From the IMG/VR virus record IMGVR_UViG_3300050821_006420, positions 1 to 26,850 of that record: DNA of 26,850 nucleotides; one strand, written 5' to 3'. The translations under genes and the position numbers were made by a program. The notes below the pieces were generated by a model. That model searched no databases. It saw only the letters and a program-made list of their open reading frames with translations, and had not been told where the DNA came from. Source of the stretch: a virus. Shown one piece after another: positions 20,834 through 26,850 of this stretch; positions within the stretch are counted from its first letter, which is position 1, and every line of letters begins with the position of its first letter.

Positions 20834-21024
20834 TGGACGCGCCAAGAGGACGCTTCACATCAAATCCCTCCGAGGATCGGACCCAATGGTTTGTCTGGGA
20901 TACCGGACGTTTCCCACCTGAGCCTATCTACGTTGGCACTATGGAGGAGTGTGGCGGGGTTGCCGACGTTCTCAACGCCCGGCGCGATGGAGACATAAAT
21001 GGGGCACGGAAGGAGCAGGCATGA
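20833..21024 (+). CDS. Small early protein, 63 aa
   Basis: ATG overlaps the upstream TAA by one base (TAATG). The 63-aa product (TSNPSEDRTQWFVWDTGRFP, then YVGTMEECGGVADVLNA) ends GARKEQA, nearly the same as the end of the gene before it, because of the repeated block. No family recognised. Confidence 0.55.
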   Translation: MDAPRGRFTSNPSEDRTQWFVWDTGRFPPEPIYVGTMEECGGVADVLNARRDGDINGARKEQA

Positions 21025-21230
21025 GCGACGGACTGACTGGAAAAGCCGCGCAGGAGATGGTTGACCGGCTTGCGCTAGAGGCGCGGATACGGACCTTGGA
21101 AGAGGCGCTGCGGGAAATCGCCATGGGTCGAGGTCCGTTCAAGATCGATCCAATGGCACACGCCGAGAGTGTCATCGAGACAATGAAAGAGGTCGCCCGC
21201 GCCGCGCTCGCCCACAAGGACAAGACATGA
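21021..21230 (+). CDS. Small early protein, duplicated type, 69 aa
   Basis: ATG overlaps the previous stop by four bases. The 69-aa helical protein contains ARIRTLEEALREIAMG and ends ARAALAHKDKT; both segments return in the 97-aa gene at 21318, with long identical DNA. It is a partial paralogue in a cassette array of small early genes. Function unknown. Confidence 0.55.
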   Translation: MSDGLTGKAAQEMVDRLALEARIRTLEEALREIAMGRGPFKIDPMAHAESVIETMKEVARAALAHKDKT

Positions 21231-21544
21231 GCGATCCAATTCCGATGATCTTGATCGCGTCATTCTATCTGATTTTATTTATCACGCCCGCGCTCTCGGG
21301 GCACGGAAGGAGCGGACATGAGCAAACTGCCAGAGCGGTTGGAGATGGTCGATGGCGAAAAGATGTATGACACGCCAGAAGAACTTGAGGCACTTTGCCG
21401 TCAATCCGCCGCGCGGATACGGACCTTGGAAGATGCGCTGCGTTGGTTCATCGATGACATCGACGGCACACATACGGTGCTGCTCGATTTCGATGCAGCA
21501 GTTGAACGCGCCCGCGCCGCGCTCGCCCACAAGGACAAGACATG
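21194..21544 (+). repeat. Exact 36-bp direct repeat
   Basis: Positions 21194-21229 and 21509-21544 are identical over 36 bp and encode ARAALAHKDKT in both genes, in the same frame. A 23-bp repeat (21081-21103 and 21411-21433) with a near-identical extension encodes ARIRTLE in both. Identity at third codon positions points to recent duplication or recombination. Confidence 0.75.
21227..21370 (+). pseudogene. Small frame or broken early gene between duplicates
   Basis: An ATG-started frame of 47 codons (MSDPIPMILIASFYLILFIT, a possible membrane helix) overlaps the next gene by 53 nt. Another frame without any start codon encodes YHARALGARKERT and ends in a TGA that overlaps the next ATG; it matches the end RALGARKEQ of the 20012-20833 protein. 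I think this is a frameshifted remnant of a duplicated gene, though the 47-aa peptide might be made. Confidence 0.35.
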
Positions 21545-21611
21545 CAGGCACGATTACGAAGCCCTCGATGACAAAGGCTGGCGCTGCAAACTCTGCGGGC
21601 ACCAGACATGA
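21318..21611 (+). CDS. Small early protein with C-terminal zinc motif, 97 aa
   Basis: Starts MSKLPERLEMVDGEKMYDT with GGAAGGAGC 4 nt upstream. The middle shares ARIRTLEDALR and ARAALAHKDKT with the 69-aa gene. A C-terminal extension has CRHDY and then CKLCGHQT, a likely four-ligand zinc knuckle. Thus it is a longer paralogue that has gained a metal-binding end. Function unknown. Confidence 0.58.
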   Translation: MSKLPERLEMVDGEKMYDTPEELEALCRQSAARIRTLEDALRWFIDDIDGTHTVLLDFDAAVERARAALAHKDKTCRHDYEALDDKGWRCKLCGHQT

Positions 21612-21745
21612 CCCACGCCCACGTCTGGCTCTATCCGAGCTACAGCGGCTGGTGGCGCGAGTGCATGGGCTGCGGTCTGGTGCAGTGGCAGCATCAGCGC
21701 TGGTTTAGGTGGGCGTACTGGTCAACACGTAGGACCTGGTTGTGA
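21608..21745 (+). CDS. Small Trp-rich protein, 45 aa
   Basis: Coupled to the gene before (ATGA). The 45-aa product is very Trp-rich (SYSGWWRECMGCGLVQWQHQ, then WFRWAYW) and has a CMGC pair that could bind zinc. Too small for a family call. Its stop overlaps the next GTG. Confidence 0.5.
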   Translation: MTHAHVWLYPSYSGWWRECMGCGLVQWQHQRWFRWAYWSTRRTWL

Positions 21746-21885
21746 AGGCGCTCGGTATCGCGGTCGTTTTCCTGCTCGGCGTCTGTCTGGGAATGGCCTT
21801 CCTGTCGGCCACCGTGCCGTCGTCGATCGGGCCGCTTACGACTGCGGCCAGTCCAATGGGTCCAAGATGCGGAGGGAAATGCTGA
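21742..21885 (+). CDS. Small exported or membrane protein, 47 aa
   Basis: GTG start (GTGA overlap). One hydrophobic segment at the N-terminus (VKALGIAVVFLLGVCLGMAF) and then a Ser/Pro/Gly-rich part that ends PRCGGKC. It could be a membrane-anchored or secreted peptide. Function unknown. Confidence 0.5.
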   Translation: MKALGIAVVFLLGVCLGMAFLSATVPSSIGPLTTAASPMGPRCGGKC

Positions 21886-21995
21886 TGTCCATGCGAACCG
21901 AGATGTCTGCCACCTGGAGCGCCACCATCCTCATCACCATCTACCTCGCCCTGCTGGGCCTTGTCGTCTGGGGAGTCTTCCAATGGTTCCACTGA
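21885..21995 (+). CDS. Single-span membrane peptide, 36 aa
   Basis: ATG overlaps the previous TGA by one base. MSMRTEMSATWS is followed by one membrane helix (ATILITIYLALLGLVVWGVF) and a short end. It belongs to a row of small membrane genes at the end of the early operon. Function unknown. Confidence 0.48.
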   Translation: MSMRTEMSATWSATILITIYLALLGLVVWGVFQWFH

Positions 21996-22069
21996 ACGAG
22001 GTCGAGATGTCCTTCCGGGATGCGCTCTACGTTATCGCCCGCGTCGCATGGTGGCGGCTATGGAACTGA
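21983..22069 (+). CDS. Tiny peptide, 28 aa
   Basis: A 28-codon frame (MVPLNEVEMSFRDALYVIAR at its start) overlapping both neighbours by 10-13 nt. It bridges the gap between two membrane-protein genes, but without a clear ribosome site. It could be a coupling frame. Confidence 0.3.
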   Translation: MVPLNEVEMSFRDALYVIARVAWWRLWN

Positions 22070-22242
22070 CCACATGGCACTTCGTAGCGATGGAACTCGG
22101 CCTGCTCGCCTGCCTCGCCATCGTCATCTGGAAATGGATACGCCTGCATAGGAAGCCCAGGCAGGAGCCGCCGCTACGGGCCAAGCCCGACTGGATGAAC
22201 GAATGGAAAGCGCCCCCGCAGGAGACGGGGCACGAGTCCTAG
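22060..22242 (+). CDS. Small membrane protein, last early gene, 60 aa
   Basis: Starts MELTTWHFVAMELG, followed by one membrane helix (LLACLAIVIWKWI) and a basic, Pro-rich cytoplasmic tail (RLHRKPRQEPPLRAK). I choose ATG 22060-22062 over upstream starts that run through other genes. Its TAG and the stop of the convergent lysis gene share the bases CTAG at 22239-22242. Confidence 0.5.
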   Translation: MELTTWHFVAMELGLLACLAIVIWKWIRLHRKPRQEPPLRAKPDWMNEWKAPPQETGHES

Positions 22243-22436
22243 GGGTCTTTCGCCAGAGCCGCCTGCAGGTCGCTGACCTGTTGGTCCAAAGCCACCCAAT
22301 CCGGATCGCTCGGAGCCGCATTGGCATCCAATACGGTACGGACCTTTGCATAGAGAGAAGCCAGGCTGACACCGGCAGAGGCAAGCGTCGGAGCGAGCGA
22401 GATAATCTCGGCAATGAGGGCGAGGATTGCAGGCAT
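22239..22436 (-). CDS. Small hydrophobic protein of lysis region, 65 aa
   Basis: A 65-aa protein with an N-terminal hydrophobic helix (MPAILALIAEIISLAPTLAS and onward) and a polar helical end (DPDWVALDQQVSDLQAALAK). It is the last gene of the lysis run, right after the lipoprotein gene. It could be a holin-like or anti-holin protein; the evidence is only hydrophobicity and place. Confidence 0.55.
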   Translation of the reverse strand: MPAILALIAEIISLAPTLASAGVSLASLYAKVRTVLDANAAPSDPDWVALDQQVSDLQAALAKDP

Positions 22437-22814
22437 CTACTTGCTCCCGAATGTGTCGGTGACGACCTTGAAGGCCGCCACGCTCTGCGTTGCAGCCGTG
22501 ACCGCTGCCTGCACCACTAGGGGACTGGAGCCCAGCGAGCGCACTGCGTTCTCCGCCGCCTGGGTGCCAGCGTCTGCCGCCACTGAGGCCTTGCGGATCT
22601 GCTCGACCACCACCGGATCACGGCAGATCACGACCGTCCCGCCACAGGGCGGACGCTGGTTGTAGGCAACGGCCACGATCAGCAGGCCGGCATAGGTGGA
22701 CTTTGCGGTATAGGCGCTCTTGCTAAGAGCCGTCATGTCGACCGTCGAGGTCGCCGTATTGAAGGTCGAACAGCCTCCCAGAGCGAGGATGGCCATGCAC
22801 AGGATGCGGGTCAT
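22437..22814 (-). CDS. Lysis-region lipoprotein, 125 aa
   Basis: Starts MTRILCMAILALGGCSTF: a lipoprotein signal with lipobox ALGGC and likely acylation at Cys15. The mature 111 residues are Ala/Thr/Val-rich and helical with one Cys pair (PPCGGTVVICRD). Located beside holin and endolysin genes, it may serve as an outer-membrane lysis protein (spanin-like role), but it is longer than usual o-spanins. ATG overlaps the holin stop. Confidence 0.62.
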   Translation of the reverse strand: MTRILCMAILALGGCSTFNTATSTVDMTALSKSAYTAKSTYAGLLIVAVAYNQRPPCGGTVVICRDPVVVEQIRKASVAADAGTQAAENAVRSLGSSPLVVQAAVTAATQSVAAFKVVTDTFGSK

Positions 22815-23122
22815 TCGGAAGCCCTTTTCACATTTGGAATGTTGGCATCGTTAGCCGCCTGCGCGGCGCCGCCGGTCGCATTGTCCGACACCTTGATCTT
22901 GATGACGCCCGGAATGGCCGCCGCGTCGGCAATGCTTCGCTTCTGGGTGTTGGCGAGGATTCCCCACACGCCCGCGCCAATCGGCGGGATGATGGCGATG
23001 GCGAGATTGACCCACAGGTTGAGCTTGTCGGATGGTACCCCGTAGGCCAGCAGCAGGGCCGCCAATGGTCCCCCCGCTCCCAGCAGGAGGCGTAGCATGG
23101 CTTCGATTTGTTGCTGGTTCAC
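22811..23122 (-). CDS. Holin-like membrane protein, 103 aa
   Basis: Starts at GTG 23120-23122 (GTGA overlap) with GGAGG 7 nt upstream. Two membrane helices are visible (LLLGAGGPLAALLLAYG and LAIAIIPPIGAGVWGIL), with a short loop and a soluble C-terminus (IADAAAIPGVIKIKVSDN). This is a form I know from small phage membrane proteins next to lysozymes. It would make the membrane hole that frees the lysozyme. Confidence 0.65.
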   Translation of the reverse strand: MNQQQIEAMLRLLLGAGGPLAALLLAYGVPSDKLNLWVNLAIAIIPPIGAGVWGILANTQKRSIADAAAIPGVIKIKVSDNATGGAAQAANDANIPNVKRASE

Positions 23123-23232
23123 TTGAAGGCCTCCCAGATGATCCAGATGACCCACCAGCTTGCAAGGACGCCGCCCGCAAGGACGAGGATCACCACGCCG
23201 TCAGGAGCCTTCCAGGGGTCGGTATGGTTCAA
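23119..23232 (-). CDS. Single-span membrane peptide, 37 aa
   Basis: TTG start at 23230-23232 overlapping the upstream stop (TTGA); the stop overlaps the holin GTG. The peptide has one membrane helix (VVILVLAGGVLASWWVIWII). It fills the space between two lysis genes. Function unknown, perhaps a lysis regulator. Confidence 0.45.
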   Translation of the reverse strand: MNHTDPWKAPDGVVILVLAGGVLASWWVIWIIWEAFK

Positions 23233-23336
23233 CCGAGGAACCTGTAGAGCGAGCCAAGGCAGATGCCCGCCATGGCAGCACTGAGAGCCAGTACCGGCTC
23301 AATCGATGCGCGCAGCAAACTGAGTGCCTTTGTCAT
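23229..23336 (-). CDS. Small membrane peptide, 35 aa
   Basis: ATG overlaps the HNH4 stop (ATGA). MTKALSLLRASIEPVLALSA and the following AMAGICLGSLYRFLG make one hydrophobic helix with a basic end. Likely the gene that stood directly after the lysozyme before HNH4 entered. Function unknown. Confidence 0.45.
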   Translation of the reverse strand: MTKALSLLRASIEPVLALSAAMAGICLGSLYRFLG

Positions 23337-23797
23337 AGGTGCTTCCATATTCGACGCCGCCGAATAAGAGAAATGCTGGCAACAGATACACCATATTCCC
23401 AAGCGATTCTCCCCATGTCGCGGGGATCTTCTCGGATAGCGATCACCTGTTCATTGGTCAGCTTGCTGCGCCCATGATCCGAACCTTTGGGAGATCTGTG
23501 TCTTCCCTTCCTCATCTTGTCGGCCGTGTTGTCTTGGGTGCTGCCCAGAAACAGATGATCAACATTGATGCAAGATGGCACATCGCATTTATGGCAGACG
23601 CATATGCCTTCTGGAATCGGTCCCTTATGGACGGTCCATGCCAGTCGGTGGGCCATTCTTCCCTGTCGATGCCAAGCCAACATGCCGTGACCTGAAGGGG
23701 TAACCTTTGCCATCCAAAGGATGCAGCCAGAATTAGGCTCTGGGATCGAATAGAAATCCAGCCGCTCGGCCAGACTCATCTTTCGATCAACCATCAT
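23333..23797 (-). CDS. HNH homing endonuclease 4
   Basis: A 154-aa HNH_3 protein: PEPNSGCILWMAKVTPSGHG, AHRLAWTVHKGPIPEG, the HNH core HKCDVPSCINVDHLFLGSTQDN, and a C-terminal helix-turn-helix (MGRIAWEYGVSVASISLI) ending RRRIWKHL. It is close to HNH3 and HNH1 in layout. Inserted between the lysozyme and small lysis genes with four-base overlaps on both sides. Confidence 0.88.
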   Translation of the reverse strand: MMVDRKMSLAERLDFYSIPEPNSGCILWMAKVTPSGHGMLAWHRQGRMAHRLAWTVHKGPIPEGICVCHKCDVPSCINVDHLFLGSTQDNTADKMRKGRHRSPKGSDHGRSKLTNEQVIAIREDPRDMGRIAWEYGVSVASISLIRRRRIWKHL

Positions 23798-24276
23798 GGA
23801 ATTCGGGCCTCAAAAGCTGTTCCCATAAACTGCGCTTTCTCCGCGTTTCGTCTCGCCGTGATCTCGGGCGGTATATGCCAGCGGTTGAACTCTAGCGCCG
23901 CTGCCCCCATTTCGCCAGCGTTAATATATCTTAACATTGTGGAAGACTCAAATGCCCTTACACCCACATTGTAGGCAAAGCTTACAAGGGCATCGAATTG
24001 GGATTGCGTCAGCGCGACCCTGACGTTCTGGTTGATGGCCGTCTCGAACTCATCGAGGTCCTTGGCAAAGGCTTCCTCGACCTGGATGTCCGTCCATGTG
24101 TCGCCCAGATGGACCTCGGGGCCGGTGTGTCCGTATCCCACCGTGGGCACGCCGACGCTGTCCAGGTAGACGGCGTTCCGCTTGCCCTCCCGGCCCATCA
24201 GCAACTCCAGCCCCTGGGGTGAGATCGTATTAGTTATTGGTCGTCTTGGCGGCCAAGTAATAGACCGTCCCTCCAA
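23794..24276 (-). CDS. Endolysin, T4/P22-type lysozyme (GH24)
   Basis: A 160-aa muramidase that cuts peptidoglycan at lysis. The catalytic triad spacing of T4 lysozyme is kept: Glu30 (GREGKR), Asp39 (VYLDSVG), Thr45 (VPTVGYGH). SFAYNVGVRAFESSTMLRYIN and the end EITARRNAEKAQFM are also typical. There is no signal peptide or anchor, so it needs the holin. The ATG at 24276 overlaps the tailspike by 47 nt; no better start is visible, and the first 18 residues may not be real. Confidence 0.9.
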   Translation of the reverse strand: MEGRSITWPPRRPITNTISPQGLELLMGREGKRNAVYLDSVGVPTVGYGHTGPEVHLGDTWTDIQVEEAFAKDLDEFETAINQNVRVALTQSQFDALVSFAYNVGVRAFESSTMLRYINAGEMGAAALEFNRWHIPPEITARRNAEKAQFMGTAFEARIP

Positions 24277-25972
24277 TATCTATGGCAATCGTCCGATTGG
24301 GCGCCGTGGGAGATACTACGTTAGCGGCGCCCAGCTTCCACAGCCCGGCCGTAGACCCGGAGGGTGCGGCCGATTGAAAGCCACCAGCCGTTATAAACGC
24401 GCTTGCCGAAATAGAGCCGATATCAACGCCGTTGACACGATATGCATGAAGCGATCCTACCCCGGCATTATAATAAAAATTGCCGTCTCCCGCCGCGCCG
24501 CCATAGACCCCGAGAGCGCCCGCCGTCGTCAGCGTTCCATTGAGCGACAGGACGTTATAGGTCGTATTGTCGGACAACCTGTCGAGCGCCAGGACGTTGC
24601 TGGCCCCGGTGTTAACGGAGAACGAAGAGTCAGCGAGCCGCGTTCCGGTGATGGAGAGGCAGCCGGTCCAGATGTTGGTAGTGTTCCCCGAATTGTTGAG
24701 AATGGCACCCGTCGAACAGCCGTTGAAGTTGACGGCTGACATAACAGTGCGTTGGACGCCCGAGGCGATCCTGATGCCATAGCTGGCATTCGTGCTGGCG
24801 CCAAGAATCGCACCGGCCTTGCAGCCGACAAAGAAATTGTCGGCCGTAGAGCTTCCGCCATCCGCTCCAAGATCAATGGAGGGATAGGAATTAACGCCCG
24901 CCTTGGAACAATCGGTAAACGTGCAGTTGACGAAACCCACCGAGCGGGCCGTGATCCGGGCGGCGGAACGCTGGGTATTCCCGATATAGCAGTTGGTAAA
25001 CGTCATCTGCTGGGTATTGGAAGCCGCGTCGTAGACGATTGACAGGGCGTCCAGGTCGGCACTTCCCTGCCCTGACGCGCCGGAATTGTTTGTGAGGTCG
25101 CAATTTGAAAAGTGAGCATCGAACATGCTCTCGATTCGCATGGCCGAAATGCTCGCTCCATCAACCTCCATGTCGTCAATGTAGTCGAACTGGGGAATCT
25201 GGCTGGCCGATGCTGCGGTGTTTATGACGTGATAGCCATAAGTGCCGGCGAGCAACGCCAGGCCCTGCACACGCAGGGTTGCGGTGAAGCCATCGCGCAG
25301 GAATGCCACCTGTCCGGCAAAGCGGCATTGCACAGTCACGTCGATCAGCGTGAGTTGGGCTGAGATTGCGGGCGGGACGCTATACCATTTCAGGCCATAG
25401 GCTCCCCCGACCTGGATGGCATTGATGGCGACATACATGAACTCGATGCCGTTGGTGTTGTCTCCCACCAGAACGCCATTCCAGCATTGGTCGAAGGCGA
25501 CATTGACCAGGCGGATGGCGGCGGCATTCAACATCCAGAGGGCAATCCCGCCGGTCTTGGTCCCATGGGTAACGAACATATCGCGCAGCACGAAGCCATA
25601 AAGCTGGGTGACGCTCACACCGTTGACGACGATGCTGTTCGCAGAACCGTTAGAGAAGTGAAGTTGTGTTGCGCGTTGCCCTGCTCCCCGCAGCGTGATG
25701 TTGCTGCCGGTGATGTTGAGAGTGCCGGTGATGAGGTAGGTTCCTGGGGGAAAATCAACGACACCCCCTCCGGCTGCTTGCGCCGCCGTAATGGCTAACT
25801 GCACCGCCGGCGTATCATCAGCCACGCCATTCCCTGCCGCGCCGAAGAGCGGGCCCATGACGTTGAACGCGGGAATGGAGGTAAAATCGTCGTCAAGATA
25901 CGATGCCGGAACCTCAATCGGAGAGGTGCCCGTAATCGTGCCGAAGATATGCGGAACGGCCATCCCACCCAT
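24230..25972 (-). CDS. Tailspike/tail fibre with pectate-lyase-like beta-helix
   Basis: A protein of about 580 aa. An N-terminal part (MAVPHIFGTITGTSPI, YLDDDF) should attach to the tail. From residue about 45, FGAAGNGVADDTPAVQLAI and GGGVVDFPPGTYLITGTL mark the start of a Pectate_lyase_3 beta-helix, followed by many short N/S/G-rich coils and a C-terminal part with GSLHAYRVNGVDIGSIS. It probably binds or cleaves host surface sugars. Start choices are 25984 (GTG), 25972 or 25963; none has a clear ribosome site. Confidence 0.82.
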   Translation of the reverse strand: MGGMAVPHIFGTITGTSPIEVPASYLDDDFTSIPAFNVMGPLFGAAGNGVADDTPAVQLAITAAQAAGGGVVDFPPGTYLITGTLNITGSNITLRGAGQRATQLHFSNGSANSIVVNGVSVTQLYGFVLRDMFVTHGTKTGGIALWMLNAAAIRLVNVAFDQCWNGVLVGDNTNGIEFMYVAINAIQVGGAYGLKWYSVPPAISAQLTLIDVTVQCRFAGQVAFLRDGFTATLRVQGLALLAGTYGYHVINTAASASQIPQFDYIDDMEVDGASISAMRIESMFDAHFSNCDLTNNSGASGQGSADLDALSIVYDAASNTQQMTFTNCYIGNTQRSAARITARSVGFVNCTFTDCSKAGVNSYPSIDLGADGGSSTADNFFVGCKAGAILGASTNASYGIRIASGVQRTVMSAVNFNGCSTGAILNNSGNTTNIWTGCLSITGTRLADSSFSVNTGASNVLALDRLSDNTTYNVLSLNGTLTTAGALGVYGGAAGDGNFYYNAGVGSLHAYRVNGVDIGSISASAFITAGGFQSAAPSGSTAGLWKLGAANVVSPTAPNRTIAIDIGGTVYYLAAKTTNN

Positions 25973-26002
25973 GGTATCACCCACGGGTGGGGAAAACTAT
26001 AC

Positions 26003-26338
26003 CTACGGTGCTGGCTTGGGCGCGGCCGGTGCAGGAAGTACGGCCTCAAGCGACGTCGCCGCTGCCGTGAGGGAAGTCGTAGCCGTGGTGAGAGCCGCAA
26101 CGACCGGATCAAGATCGGCCGGAGCGATGCCGCCCGTGCCGGAAGCCTGGAGGGCCTGGATGTCGGCAATCGCCGCCGTGACATCGGTTCCAACCTTGGC
26201 AACGGCGGTGCCGATACCGGTAGCAGCAGCCTGAAGTTCAGCAAGTGTAGCCATGATGGTATCTCCTATGCGTTCTAGGTGCCGCAGGATGCGGTCCAGT
26301 TTCTCACTATCGTTGTGGATGTAAACGTGGATGTCCAT
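26003..26338 (-). CDS. Ala/Thr-rich coiled protein upstream of tailspike, 111 aa
   Basis: A 111-aa frame with two possible starts. The full form begins MDIHVYIHNDSEKLDRILRH. An internal ATG at 26252-26254 (MATLAELQAAATGIGTAV) has AGGAGA 7 nt upstream, a better site, and gives 83 aa. The rest is an Ala/Thr-rich helix set with LQASGTGGIAPADLDPVV and a Pro-rich end. Small proteins of this type are common near phage tail and lysis genes. Function unknown; both forms may be made. Confidence 0.6.
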   Translation of the reverse strand: MDIHVYIHNDSEKLDRILRHLERIGDTIMATLAELQAAATGIGTAVAKVGTDVTAAIADIQALQASGTGGIAPADLDPVVAALTTATTSLTAAATSLEAVLPAPAAPKPAP

Positions 26339-26339
26339 T

Positions 26340-26576
26340 TTAACTCATCCAAGCTCCGAGGGGGAGCATCAGAATTGACGGGAAGTGTCCACCGCCAAGC
26401 ATCACCTTCAGGAACCATAGCAGAACCACGAGGAAGATGATGGCCCCGAGGATCTGCATCACCTTGGGCGGGACCGGGATACCGAGAATGCCCAGCACCC
26501 AGATGACGGCGTAGAACAGCAGCCCAAGGATGAGCAGCAGAATAAGGAAGTTGATGACCATAACGGCTAAAGACAT
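26340..26576 (-). CDS. Two-span membrane protein (Thivi_2564-like), 78 aa
   Basis: Two membrane helices (VMVINFLILLLILGLLFYAV and KVMQILGAIIFLVVLLWFL) around a short IPVPP loop. The layout, with a PPKVMQILGAIIFLVVLLW second helix, is like the small Thivi_2564 family membrane proteins. GGAG lies 7 nt upstream of the ATG. It might help in lysis as a holin partner, but no direct sign shows this. Confidence 0.62.
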   Translation of the reverse strand: MSLAVMVINFLILLLILGLLFYAVIWVLGILGIPVPPKVMQILGAIIFLVVLLWFLKVMLGGGHFPSILMLPLGAWMS

Positions 26577-26608
26577 GGCAGTCTCCTTCGCAACCTAAAC
26601 GCGCGGCG

Positions 26609-26830
26609 TCATAAAGGTTCCCTTTTTGACTCCATCGCGCGGCCCTCCTGAACTCCCTTGGCATTAGCCCCCGCCCGCACTTCCTCGACAAGCTGGGTCA
26701 TCTTGCTGTTCGTCAGGTTATGCACCTCGTTTATGCGTTTGGTGTTACGCAACCCAATAAGGACTGTCCCCGTCGAGGTGACGAGCGTGGCAACCGCCAT
26801 GATTACCTGGGCAAGCTCTGCGCCGGTCAC
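26609..26830 (-). CDS. Small membrane-anchored helical protein, possibly partial at 5' end
   Basis: One membrane helix (LAQVIMAVATLVTSTGTVLI) and a charged helical tail (NLTNSKMTQLVEEVRAGANA). The GTG at 26828-26830 starts 73 aa. The frame stays open to the window edge, where the last visible bases would read TG of a codon followed by Ala-Ser-Gly; an ATG there, completed one base outside the window, is possible. Could be a small lysis or tail-region protein. Confidence 0.5.
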   Translation of the reverse strand: MTGAELAQVIMAVATLVTSTGTVLIGLRNTKRINEVHNLTNSKMTQLVEEVRAGANAKGVQEGRAMESKREPL

Positions 26831-26850
26831 GGAGGGTGATCCCGATGCCA

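Larger units (their letters stand above)
20801..21313 (+). repeat. Repeated ribosome-site block in front of small genes
   Basis: A 25-bp block (20801-20825 and 21289-21313; core GGGGCACGGAAGGAGC) recurs, with the 16-bp core alone at 21001-21016. Each copy ends 4-7 nt before the ATG of a small gene and provides its Shine-Dalgarno. In the first two copies the block also encodes the end GARKEQ of the upstream gene. Confidence 0.7.

Noticed and set aside
17578-22242. Integrase, CI-like repressor or att site
   Set aside because: None was found in this or any other part of the window; temperate life style cannot be decided from this segment.
1-26850. tRNA genes, CRISPR arrays and insertion sequences
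   Set aside because: No cloverleaf with CCA-type end, no regularly spaced identical repeats with unique spacers, and no transposase frame with terminal inverted repeats were recognised by eye.

Overview
The window is bacteriophage DNA (a phage genome or prophage segment), tailed and dsDNA. It carries a terminase small and large subunit, a long P22-type portal, a scaffold, the first part of an SU10-type major capsid protein, a tailspike, a lysis cassette, an annealing protein, NinB and an origin-type replication gene. Genes are packed with 1-, 4- and 8-nt start/stop overlaps (ATGA, GTGA, TGATG, TAATG), and GTG and TTG starts are common. The GC-rich codon use and the types of small proteins suggest a proteobacterial host, most likely alphaproteobacterial; that is an inference. 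No integrase, tRNA or CRISPR was seen.

Layout. (1) 1-8827, minus strand: packaging and head operon, read right to left: small protein, TerS, a 278-nt gap with a 16-bp palindrome, two small genes, TerL, an HNH endonuclease, seven small proteins, portal, small protein, scaffold, capsid (cut by the window edge). (2) 8828-9313: a regulatory gap and one plus-strand gene for a small exported protein. (3) 9228-15338, minus strand: an unusual accessory operon led by a ribbon-helix-helix (RHH) regulator and running through a SAM methyltransferase, a 24-aa membrane peptide, a transketolase N-half, a small protein, a DNA methyltransferase, a 2-oxoglutarate oxygenase-like protein, a transketolase C-half, a short-chain dehydrogenase with an altered active site, a glycosyltransferase-like protein and a small protein. 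(4) 15379-17482, minus strand: a replication initiator with five iterons inside its gene, a DUF1064 nuclease, a second HNH and a second RHH regulator. (5) 17578-22242, plus strand: early operon with an annealing protein, a third HNH, NinB, and a string of small, partly duplicated and partly membrane proteins. (6) 22239-26850, minus strand: lysis and tailspike genes with a fourth HNH.

Regulation. Three promoter regions (near 9000, 15360 and 17510) carry copies of the palindrome AACGATATCGTT or its halves, placed on or beside -35/-10 elements. Two of them drive the two RHH genes, whose ATG lies 6 nt after the -10 and so may be leaderless. This looks like one repressor circuit that controls the accessory operon, the replication arm, the early rightward operon and the exported protein. 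The initiator gene has its own promoter, and a leader hairpin that would pair with its ribosome binding site.

Most notable points: the three-site RHH circuit; the third HNH gene, whose C-terminus carries a differently coded copy of the last 12 residues of the annealing protein, as expected if a homing element inserted with a recoded tail; the split transketolase/oxygenase/methyltransferase operon; the in-gene origin; and three identical 20-bp repeats read in three different frames.
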